The notes beneath the pieces were generated by a model, which searched no databases, had not been told where the DNA came from, and saw nothing but the letters and a program-made list of their open reading frames with translations. The translations under genes and the position numbers were made by a program. From Streptomyces musisoli (GTDB lineage: Bacteria; Actinomycetota; Actinomycetes; Streptomycetales; Streptomycetaceae), in contig NZ_JAERRH010000003.1 of assembly GCF_016741855.1 (NCBI RefSeq), positions 1-64,000 on the forward strand: DNA of 64,000 bases. Reading direction: 5' to 3'. Shown piece after piece: positions 57,230-64,000 of the stretch (position 1 is its first letter; each line of letters opens with the position of its first letter).

Positions 57230-57877
57230 ATGGACTCCTTCTCGTCCCTGATCCGCACCGCGTCCCACGCCCAGCACGTGGAGGCGGAGACCTCGACGTT
57301 CATGGGCGACCTGCTCGGCGGCCGGCTCGGCGTCGACGCCTACACCCGCTACACCGAGCAACTGTGGTTCGTCTACGAGGCCTTGGAGAGCACCGCCGGG
57401 CGGCTGGCGGCGGATCCGGTGGCCGGGCCGTTCATCCGGCCCGAGCTCTTCCGGCTGCCCGCGCTGGAACGGGACCTCGCGCACCTGCGCGGACCGGACT
57501 GGCGGGCGGGACTGAGCGCCCTTCCCGCGACCCGGGCGTACGCGGACCGGGTGCGGGAGTGCGCCGAGCACTGGCCCGGCGGTTATGTCGCCCACCACTA
57601 CACCCGGTATCTCGGCGACCTCTCCGGCGGCCAGATCATCCGGGACAGGGCGGAGAAGACGTGGGGCTTCGCGAAGAAGGGCGACGGGGTCCGGTTCTAC
57701 GTCTTCGAGGGGATCGCCAACCCGGCCGCGTTCAAGCGGGGTTACCGGGAACTGCTGGACGGGATCGGGGCGGACGACCTGGAGAAGCAGCGGATCGTGG
57801 CCGAGTGCAGGGCCGCGTTCGCGTGGAACACCGGGGTGTTCCGCGCCCTGGGCGAGGAGTTCCCGCTGTCGGCGTGA
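57230..57877 (+). CDS. heme oxygenase
   Basis: Heme oxygenase opens heme to biliverdin, releasing iron and carbon monoxide. It has 215 residues and is all-helical. SHAQHVEAETSTFMGDLLGG holds the proximal His and the conserved Glu, and the distal helix signature is YTRYLGDLSGGQIIRD. The later FYVFEGIANPAAFKRGYRELL matches the family. I chose the ATG at 57230 with GAGG before it; a GTG at 57224 is in frame. It stands alone but is near an iron-uptake operon, and its promoter carries two palindromes. Confidence 0.92.
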   Translation: MDSFSSLIRTASHAQHVEAETSTFMGDLLGGRLGVDAYTRYTEQLWFVYEALESTAGRLAADPVAGPFIRPELFRLPALERDLAHLRGPDWRAGLSALPATRAYADRVRECAEHWPGGYVAHHYTRYLGDLSGGQIIRDRAEKTWGFAKKGDGVRFYVFEGIANPAAFKRGYRELLDGIGADDLEKQRIVAECRAAFAWNTGVFRALGEEFPLSA

Positions 57878-57934
57878 GCGGTCGCCGCGCGGCGGGAACC
57901 GCACCCCGGCACGGCCCCGCGCAACGGGAGGCGC

Positions 57935-58616
57935 TCAGCGCTCCAGGAACACCCGGCCTCCGACCTCCACCCAGCCGTGCGGCTGCGGCGCGGTGAGGAT
58001 CTGGGAGCCCCGGCCCTGGGTGATGTTCAGGGCCCGGCCCAGCTGGTCGGTGAGCAGCAGCGCCGCCGCACCGGTCGCCTCGTCCTCCTCGGTTCCCCCG
58101 GCGCGGCCGGGGAAGGCGCGGGCGCGGACCCGTCCTGCCGCCTCGTCCTCCCAGGCCCAGGCGTACAGCCCCCGGACTTCGTCCGAGGGGACCCCCGTCT
58201 CGCTTCGCTCCCCCGGCGGCGGCACCTCCAGCGCGTCCACCTCGGCGGCGCTCGCGTACCGGCGCAGGGTGTGCGGCGGCGCCCACTCCGCGCGGGCCTC
58301 GATCCAGCTGAACTCGCCGTCCAGCCGGACCCCGACGACCCCGGCCGGCGTGACCAGTTCGGGCACGTCGAGCAGCCAGGCCGTGCCCACGCAGGGGTGA
58401 CCGGCGAACGGCAGACGCCGGGTGGGGGTGTAGATGTCGATCACTCCGCGCTCGGGGTCGTCCACGAACACGGTCTCGCTGAAGCCGAGTTTGGCCGCCA
58501 GCTCCTGCCGGTCGCTCCGCTCGGGCAGTACGGACCCTTCGCGGACGACACCCAGCTCGTTGCCGTAGCCGCCGCTGGGCCCGCAGAAGACGCGGAGTAC
58601 GTCGTAGTCAGTCACT
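57935..58616 (-). CDS. PhzF family isomerase/epimerase
   Basis: This 226-residue protein of the diaminopimelate-epimerase-like PhzF family opens with YDVLRVFCGPSGGYGNELGVV, followed by GFSETVFVDDP with the catalytic Glu, then RRLPFAGHPCVGTAWLL and EDEATGAAALLLTDQLGRALNITQGRGSQILTAP. Only a few members have known chemistry (for example phenazine synthesis); no phenazine genes are here. It is shorter than the usual 280 residues. The GTG at 58616 lies inside the tail of the preceding gene, so the two are co-translated. Confidence 0.82.
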
Positions 58617-59063
58617 TGGGCATTCAAACATCGCGGTCCTCGCCAGCGCCTCCCAGGCGGGGGCGCCGCCGGGCAGCGGCCAGGTGCGGATGCCCGACGG
58701 CTCGTACGGCAGGCCGGCCAGCACGTCGCCGTAGCGCTCCTCCATGACCGCCCGCACGGGTGTTCCGTCGGCGTCCTCCAGCCACCGGGCGTACCGGTGC
58801 ACCCAGCCGGCCGCGGACCGCATCCGCGAGGACTCGATCGGCGGCAGCGGCGAGCGGTAGCCGTCCAGCCGGTGCAGTCGCAGGTCGCGGCAGCACCCCT
58901 CGCCGGTGAGCGCACCGAGCAGCAGGGGCCGCCCGCCCTGCCGCAGTACCGTGAGCCGGCCGTCCCGGGCGGTCTCGAACCGGAGCGGAGCGGGGCCGGG
59001 GCGGTCCCGGACGTCCAGGACCAGGCCGTCCGGCCCGAGCGGTTCCCTCGGCGCGCGCGTCAT
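58608..59063 (-). CDS. conserved protein of unknown function
   Basis: This 151-residue protein has no recognised motif. It has a beta-rich first half (LVLDVRDRPGPAPLRFETARDGRLTVLRQGGRPLLLG) and a basic, Trp-containing second half (GWVHRYARWLEDADGTPVRAVMEERYGDVLAGLPYE). I chose the ATG at 59063, with GGAGA 9 nt before it. Its stop overlaps the start of the PhzF gene by 9 bp, so the two are likely a functional pair in some minor pathway. Confidence 0.6.
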   Translation of the reverse strand: MTRAPREPLGPDGLVLDVRDRPGPAPLRFETARDGRLTVLRQGGRPLLLGALTGEGCCRDLRLHRLDGYRSPLPPIESSRMRSAAGWVHRYARWLEDADGTPVRAVMEERYGDVLAGLPYEPSGIRTWPLPGGAPAWEALARTAMFECPSD

Positions 59064-59495
59064 GCGGGACATTCTCCGCGCCCCGTCCCCCCCGTTCGGC
59101 CACGGGATTACGCCGGTGCGTCCGCGCGCCGGGACAGGGCGCACGCCGGTGACATGGTGGTGGTCGCGTGCACGGCCCCGCTCTCACCGACGCGCACGCG
59201 CACCGGGTGGCGCTTCCGTGCGCCGGTCGTGCCGCGACGGCCGGACCTCCGGGTCGGTCCTCGCCGGGCGGCCGGACCTCCGGGTCGGTCCTCGCCGGGC
59301 GGCCGCCGCCGCAGGCCCACGGTCCGCCCGCCGACGTGGTGTCGCACCCCCGCACGGGCCGGTTGCCGGTGCCCCCGCACCGCTCCCTCATGACCTCGCC
59401 TTTACCATTCCTTGGGATCTGTTTTTGGCCGCCGAGATCAAGCCGTGCCTGTGACGTTCCCGTGAGAGCTGAATCACTGACCGCACGGGTATCGG
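59064..59495. other. intergenic region upstream of efeO
   Basis: Most of this 432-bp stretch is GC-rich with no credible gene. It has CGGGTCGGTCCTCGCCGGGCGGCCGGACCTC-like sequence written twice about 36 bp apart (from about 59244 and 59280). The last 60 bp are AT-richer and lead into the iron boxes. Confidence 0.5.
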
Positions 59496-59534
59496 TGAGG
59501 TAAGCCTCATGTAAGTTAGGCCAGCCTCACCAGA
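59496..59534 (+). promoter_or_regulatory. two iron boxes (DmdR/IdeR-type) before efeO
   Basis: TTAGGCCAGCCTCACCAGA (59516-59534) and, on the minus strand, TTACATGAGGCTTACCTCA (59514-59496) each match 14 of 19 positions of the TTAGGTTAGGCTCACCTAA consensus. They abut, 21 bp before the efeO start. Iron-dependent repression is expected. Confidence 0.75.
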
Positions 59535-59555
59535 CCAGATCCGCTTGGAGCCTGC

Positions 59556-60692
59556 ATGCGAGCCGTCCGACTGACCGTCACCGCCGCCGCCACCGTGGCA
59601 GCTCTGACCGCCCTCTCGGCCTGCACCGCGAAGAGCGATGCCGAGGACGGCGACGCCATCCAGGTCACGGCCGCCGACTCGAAGTGCGACACCTCCGCCA
59701 AGTCCGTGCCGGCCGGCCACGTGACGCTGAAGATCGAGAACAAGGGCTCGAAGGCGACCGAGGTCGAGATCCTGTTCCCCGACGACCGGATCGTCTCCGA
59801 GAAGGAGAACATCGGACCGGGCACCAAGTACACGCTCACCGCCGAGGTGAAGGCCGGGGCGTACGAGATCGCCTGCCGTCCCGGCATGAAGGGCCACGGC
59901 GTCCGGCAGAAGCTCACCGTCACCGGCGGCGGCACCACCGCCAAGCGCGACCCCAAGCTGGACGAGGCCGTCGCCGACTACCGCCAGTACGCCCAGGACC
60001 AGGCCGACGAGACGCTGCCGAAGGTCGAGGCCTTCGTGAAGGCGGTCAAGGCCGGCGACCTGGACGCCGCGAAGAAGGCCTACGGCATATCCCGCCTCGG
60101 CTGGGAGCGCACCGAGCCGGTCGCCGAGTCCTTCGGTGACATCGACCCGAAGGTCGACGTCCGCGAGGACGGCCTCGAGGACGGCCAGAAGTGGACCGGC
60201 TGGCACCGGCTGGAGAAGGCGCTCTGGAAGGACAAGAAGATCGGCGCCGAGGAGAAGGCCCTCGCCGACCAGCTGGTGAAGGACCTCAAGGACTGGCAGG
60301 GCCGGGTCGGCAAGGCCGAGATCACCCCGACCTCCATGGCCAACGGCGCCAAGGAGCTGCTGGACGAGGTCGCCACCGGCAAGGTCACCGGCGAGGAGGA
60401 CCGCTACGCGCACACCGACCTGGTCGACTTCAAGGGCAACGTCGAGGGCGCCCAGAAGGCGTACGAGCTGCTGAAGCCGGTCGCCGCGAAGAACGACCCG
60501 GCGCTGGCCAAGGAGCTGGACGAGCAGTTCGCGGCGCTGGACACACTGCTCGACAAGTACCGCAAGGACAAGACGTCGTACGACTTCGTCTCCTACGACA
60601 AGGTCACCAAGGAGCAGCGCAAGGAGCTGTCGGACGCGGTGAACGCGCTCGCCGAGCCGCTGTCCAAGCTCGCCGCCGCGGTCGCGAAGTAA
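59556..60692 (+). CDS. efeO: iron-uptake lipoprotein EfeO
   Basis: This 378-residue exported lipoprotein has lipobox LSAC near residue 23, a cupredoxin-like domain (about 30-125, with IEIACRPGMKGHGV-type end) and an M75/imelysin-type helical domain bearing GWHRLEKALW, the HxxE iron-binding motif. It captures ferric or ferrous iron for the EfeU permease. The ATG at 59556 has GGAG 5 nt before it. It is the first gene of efeO-efeB-efeU and is headed by two iron boxes. Confidence 0.93.
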   Translation: MRAVRLTVTAAATVAALTALSACTAKSDAEDGDAIQVTAADSKCDTSAKSVPAGHVTLKIENKGSKATEVEILFPDDRIVSEKENIGPGTKYTLTAEVKAGAYEIACRPGMKGHGVRQKLTVTGGGTTAKRDPKLDEAVADYRQYAQDQADETLPKVEAFVKAVKAGDLDAAKKAYGISRLGWERTEPVAESFGDIDPKVDVREDGLEDGQKWTGWHRLEKALWKDKKIGAEEKALADQLVKDLKDWQGRVGKAEITPTSMANGAKELLDEVATGKVTGEEDRYAHTDLVDFKGNVEGAQKAYELLKPVAAKNDPALAKELDEQFAALDTLLDKYRKDKTSYDFVSYDKVTKEQRKELSDAVNALAEPLSKLAAAVAK

Positions 60693-60709
60693 GCAGGGGG
60701 GACAGGGCG

Positions 60710-61969
60710 ATGACCGAGACCCAGGGAAGCAATCCGTCGCGCCGGTCGCTGATCGGCTGGGGCGGTGCCGGACTCGCGCTCGGCGCGGCCGCGGCCGGCG
60801 GTGCCGTGGCGATGGCCAAGGCGGGCGACGACGTGGACCCGGTGGCCGCCGAGACGGGCGGCGCGGTGGAGTTCCACGGCGCCCACCAGGCCGGCATCGC
60901 CACCCCGGTGCAGGACCGGCTGCACTTCGCCGCGTTCGACGTGAAGACCGAGGACCGCGACGAGTTCGTCCGGATGCTCAAGGACTGGACGGAGGCGGCC
61001 CGCCGGATGACCGCGGGCCGGGCGGTCGGCGAGGGCGCGTACGGCGGGCTCGCCGAGGCCCCGCCGGACGACACCGGTGAGGCGCTCGGGCTCAAGCCGT
61101 CCCGGCTGACGCTGACCATCGGGTTCGGGCCGTCGCTCTTCGACAAGTTCGGTCTGGCGGACAAGCGGCCCGAGGCCCTGGTCGACCTGCCCAAGTTCCC
61201 CGGGGACAACCTGGACCGGTCCCGCACCGGCGGCGACCTGTGCGTCCAGGCCTGCGCCGACGACCCGCAGGTCGCCGTGCACGCCATCCGCAACCTGGCC
61301 CGGATCGGCTTCGGCAAGGTCGCCATCCGCTGGTCCCAGCTCGGCTTCGGCAAGACCTCCTCGACCACCCCGGACGCGCAGACCCCGCGCAACCTCATGG
61401 GGTTCAAGGACGGCACCCGCAACATCGCCGGCACCGAGACCGACCGGCTGAAGAAGTTCGTGTGGGTCGGCGACGGGGACGGCGACGCGAAGTCCTCCTG
61501 GATGACCGGCGGGTCGTACCTCGTCGCCCGGCGCATCCGCATGAACATCGAGACCTGGGACCGCACCTCGCTCCAGGAGCAGGAGGACGTGTTCGGCCGG
61601 GACAAGCGCGAGGGCGCCGCGGTCGGCAAGGCCAAGGAGCACGACGAGCCGTTCCTGAAGGCGATGAAGCCGGACGCGCACGTGCGGCTCGCGCACCCCG
61701 ACTCCAACGGCGGGGTCACCATCCTGCGCCGGGGCTACTCGTTCACCGACGGCACCGACGGCCTCGGCCGCCTGGACGCCGGCCTGTTCTTCCTCGCGTA
61801 CCAGCGGGACGTACGCAAGGGCTTCATCCCGCTCCAGCGCAGGCTGTCGGCGCAGGACGCGCTCAACGAATACATCCAGCACGTGGGTTCGGCGGTCTTC
61901 GCGGTTCCCCCGGGCGTCCGGGACTCCGGCGACTGGTGGGGCCGCACGCTGTTCTCGAAGGAGGGCTAG
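60710..61969 (+). CDS. efeB: deferrochelatase/DyP-type peroxidase EfeB
   Basis: This 419-residue heme peroxidase is exported by the Tat route: the N-terminus has RRSLIGWGGAGLALGAAAAGG. The DyP signature GFKDGTRNIAG near residue 236 holds the catalytic Asp, and RLAHPDSNGG near 330 provides the proximal His. In Escherichia coli EfeB has been reported to take iron from heme or to oxidise ferrous iron for EfeU. The ATG at 60710 follows AGGGGGGAC. It lies between efeO and efeU. Confidence 0.93.
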   Translation: MTETQGSNPSRRSLIGWGGAGLALGAAAAGGAVAMAKAGDDVDPVAAETGGAVEFHGAHQAGIATPVQDRLHFAAFDVKTEDRDEFVRMLKDWTEAARRMTAGRAVGEGAYGGLAEAPPDDTGEALGLKPSRLTLTIGFGPSLFDKFGLADKRPEALVDLPKFPGDNLDRSRTGGDLCVQACADDPQVAVHAIRNLARIGFGKVAIRWSQLGFGKTSSTTPDAQTPRNLMGFKDGTRNIAGTETDRLKKFVWVGDGDGDAKSSWMTGGSYLVARRIRMNIETWDRTSLQEQEDVFGRDKREGAAVGKAKEHDEPFLKAMKPDAHVRLAHPDSNGGVTILRRGYSFTDGTDGLGRLDAGLFFLAYQRDVRKGFIPLQRRLSAQDALNEYIQHVGSAVFAVPPGVRDSGDWWGRTLFSKEG

Positions 61970-61972
61970 CCC

Positions 61973-62845
61973 GTGTTCTCCAACTACCTGATCGGCCTGC
62001 GCGAGGGGCTGGAGGCGTCGCTCGTCGTCTGCATCCTGATCGCCTACCTGGTCAAGACCGGCCGCAGGGACGCCTTGAAGCCGATCTGGGCGGGCATCGG
62101 CATCGCCATCGCCATCGCCATGGGCTTCGGCTGCGCCCTGGAGTTCGGCTCGCAGGAGCTGACGTTCGAGGCGCAGGAGGCGCTCGGCGGCTCCCTGTCG
62201 ATCGTCGCCGTGGGCCTGGTGACCTGGATGGTGTTCTGGATGCGGCGCACCGCCCGGCACCTGAAGTCGGAGCTGCACGGCAAGCTGAACGCGGCCCTCG
62301 CCCTGGGCACGGGTGCGCTGGTCGCCACCGCGTTCCTGGCCGTCGGCCGGGAGGGCCTGGAGACCGCGCTGTTCGTGTGGGCGTCGGTGCACGCGGCGTC
62401 CGACGGCACCCCGCGCCCGCTGGTCGGGGTCGCGCTGGGCCTCGCCACGGCCGTCCTCCTCGGCTGGCTGTTCTACCGGGGAGCGTTGCGGATCAACCTG
62501 GCCAAGTTCTTCACCTGGACCGGCGGCATGCTGGTCGTGGTCGCGGCGGGCGTGCTGGCGTACGGCTTCCACGACCTCCAGGAGGCCGGCTGGGTCCCGG
62601 GCATCACCGACCTGGCCTTCGACATCAGCGGCGTCATCCCGCCGGACAGCTGGTACGGCACGCTGCTGAAGGGCGTCTTCAACTTCCAGCCGGATCCGAC
62701 GGTCATCCAGATCACGGTGTGGGCGCTGTATCTGGTCCCGGTGCTCGCGCTGTTCCTCTCCCCGGTAGGGTTCGCCTCCGGGAAGGGGAAGGTGAAGGAG
62801 CCCGATGACCAGGGAACGCAGCCGTCGACGGCTTCGCAGGCGTGA
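61973..62845 (+). CDS. efeU: iron permease EfeU (FTR1 family)
   Basis: This 290-residue, seven-helix permease has the two REGLE motifs essential for iron binding and transport: LREGLEASLVV near residue 9 and GREGLETALFV near 125. It carries ferrous or ferric iron handled by EfeO and EfeB. The GTG at 61973 follows the efeB stop by 3 bp, and the 3' end overlaps the next gene by 41 bp. Confidence 0.93.
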   Translation: MFSNYLIGLREGLEASLVVCILIAYLVKTGRRDALKPIWAGIGIAIAIAMGFGCALEFGSQELTFEAQEALGGSLSIVAVGLVTWMVFWMRRTARHLKSELHGKLNAALALGTGALVATAFLAVGREGLETALFVWASVHAASDGTPRPLVGVALGLATAVLLGWLFYRGALRINLAKFFTWTGGMLVVVAAGVLAYGFHDLQEAGWVPGITDLAFDISGVIPPDSWYGTLLKGVFNFQPDPTVIQITVWALYLVPVLALFLSPVGFASGKGKVKEPDDQGTQPSTASQA

Positions 62846-63800
62846 CCGCAACGCACTCATAGCAGCCGCGCTGACCGCTTTGTCGCTGACGACGGCGAGC
62901 GGCTGCGTGGTGGTGCACGGGGAGCGCGAGGTGGTGCCCGCCACCACCCGCGCCGAGGCCGCGAAGGCGCTCACCGCGTTCACGGACGCGTACAACAAGG
63001 CCGACAAGACCTACGACAGCTCCGTGGACGCGCCCTATGTCACCGGCGCGCTCGCCGACATCGACTCCGCCCGGCTGAAGGCCGGGCACGTCAACAGCCC
63101 GTCCGGGAACGCGAACCACACCCCGCTGACGCTGACGGACGTGCACTTCACGATCCCGGAGAAGGCCGGCTGGCCGCGCTGGTTCGTCGCCGACGCCAAG
63201 GGCAACAAGGGCGGCGACTTCCGCTGGGTGCTGGTGTTCACGCGCAGCGACCTCGGCGAGCGGTGGCAGGTGGCGTATCTGACGCTCATGACGCCCGGGA
63301 CCGTACCGGAGTTCAGGACGGACGAGGACGGCTGGGCCGAGGCCGTACCGGCCGACACCACGCAACTGGCCGTCCGCCCGGACGAGCTGAGCAAGACCTA
63401 CGCGCGCTATCTGCAGGACGGCGGGGAGACCTTCGCCGACGGCCGCGACACCAGCGGGCTGCGCGCGGACCGCAAGAAGGCCGCCGAGAAGCCCGGTCTG
63501 GTCCGGCAGTTCATCGACGAACCGCTCACCCACGGCGACTACGCGCCGCTCGCGCTGCGCACCGAGGACGGCGGGGCGCTGGTGTTCTTCACCACGCACC
63601 ACTACGAGAAGCAGACCGCCTACACGGGCGGCACGGTGCCGGTGGCGAACAAGGACGTGCAGGCCCTGATCAAGGGCGAGGTGAAGCAGTCCCTGACGCT
63701 GGAGTCGATCGCCAACGAGGCCGTGCTCGACCCGGCCGGCAGCGGCCCGGTGCGGATGCTGGGGCGGGTCCAGGGGCTGACGTCCGCGCAGGGCGAGTGA
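62805..63800 (+). CDS. lipoprotein of unknown function, last gene of the efe operon
   Basis: This 331-residue exported protein has an Arg-rich N-terminus and lipobox TASGC near residue 34. The remainder is soluble; IDEPLTHGDYAPLALRTEDGGALVFFTTHHYEKQT and similar segments read as beta strands but match no family I recognise. It may work outside the membrane with the iron transporter. The ATG at 62805 has AAGGAG 4 nt before it and overlaps efeU by 41 bp, so co-translation is likely. Confidence 0.8.
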   Translation: MTRERSRRRLRRRDRNALIAAALTALSLTTASGCVVVHGEREVVPATTRAEAAKALTAFTDAYNKADKTYDSSVDAPYVTGALADIDSARLKAGHVNSPSGNANHTPLTLTDVHFTIPEKAGWPRWFVADAKGNKGGDFRWVLVFTRSDLGERWQVAYLTLMTPGTVPEFRTDEDGWAEAVPADTTQLAVRPDELSKTYARYLQDGGETFADGRDTSGLRADRKKAAEKPGLVRQFIDEPLTHGDYAPLALRTEDGGALVFFTTHHYEKQTAYTGGTVPVANKDVQALIKGEVKQSLTLESIANEAVLDPAGSGPVRMLGRVQGLTSAQGE

Positions 63801-63833
63801 GCGCGGGCGGGACGGCCGTCAGTGGCGCGGCCG

Positions 63834-64000
63834 TCAGTGGCGCGGCGGCCAGGTCGCGCTCTGGTGGCCGGCCTCGGCGCCCGCGTGCCGGGCGCAGGCG
63901 TCGGTGAGCGCCTCCAGCAGGGTCAGCGGGTCGGGCAGCGGCTGCTCCGGGCCACGCGTCCAGCGCACCCGCTGGTCGTCGTCGCCGGGCAGCCGGGCGG
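63834..64000 (-). CDS. 3' end of a gene on the minus strand (partial)
   Basis: The window ends within this gene: about 54 codons read RLPGDDDQRVRWTRGPEQPLPDPLTLLEALTDACARHAGA and end ...TWPPRH before a stop at 63834-63836. The codon pattern is that of a real Streptomyces gene. The composition reminds me of the C-terminus of bifunctional DNA primase/polymerase proteins, but this is only an impression. It is convergent with the efe operon lipoprotein. Confidence 0.45.
   Translation of the reverse strand, partial: ARLPGDDDQRVRWTRGPEQPLPDPLTLLEALTDACARHAGAEAGHQSATWPPRH

Overview
The window reads as a Streptomyces chromosome. GC is very high, start codons are often GTG, there is a malEFG/malR/aglA maltose locus followed by glnE and a glnA2-type ligase, and many genes have close Streptomyces-type relatives. 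All identifications come from reading translations and motifs; no database search was run.

Layout. (1) 1-1270: an IS630-type insertion sequence beside a hairpin. (2) 1268-15341: a tautomerase-like gene, then a long minus-strand starch and maltodextrin locus: a giant two-catalytic-domain pullulanase/amylase, an alpha-amylase, an alpha-glucosidase, the MalEFG ABC importer and, divergent from malE, the LacI-type repressor malR. Extracellular enzymes release maltodextrins, MalEFG imports them, AglA cleaves them and MalR senses them; TGCAAG/CTTGCA repeats and palindromes sit upstream of these genes. (3) 15410-23820: a PAP2 membrane phosphatase, glnE, a DUF72 gene and a three-gene plus-strand set (secreted phosphoesterase, MFS, TolB-like protein). 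(4) 23831-31041: an accessory stretch with a NACHT-LRR NTPase, a VOC protein, a TRADD-associated-type membrane protein and a pentapeptide-repeat membrane protein. The last lies between two diverged copies of the 3' end of glnA2, which looks like the scar of site-specific integration. (5) 31042-36000: glnA2, an NsrR-type flavohemoglobin/NsrR pair, DUF3105 and DUF305 genes. (6) 36225-46772: a secreted S53 protease, an MFS pump, a membrane endonuclease/phosphatase-fold protein, a DHA2-type pump with a TetR regulator, panB, and a DrrAB-like ABC exporter preceded by 11-bp-phased repeats. (7) 46786-55774: a large SARP/BTAD-NTPase regulator, a DUF6578-like gene, an M50 protease, a tiny membrane protein, an F420:NADPH reductase, a sialidase-like protein, a small conserved protein and another MFS transporter. 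(8) 55931-64000: a small protein, methionine aminopeptidase, heme oxygenase with two tandem operator-like palindromes, a PhzF-type isomerase, an iron-box-controlled EfeO-EfeB-EfeU uptake operon with a trailing lipoprotein, and the 3' end of one more gene.

Most interesting signals: the duplicated glnA2 3' end with only synonymous differences in its coding part (29397-31130); the phased heptamer-like repeats before the ABC exporter, next to a SARP gene (44836-44908); the NACHT / TRADD-TM / pentapeptide cluster; the twin palindromes before heme oxygenase; and several GC-rich intergenic tandem repeat arrays. No tRNA, rRNA or CRISPR array was seen.
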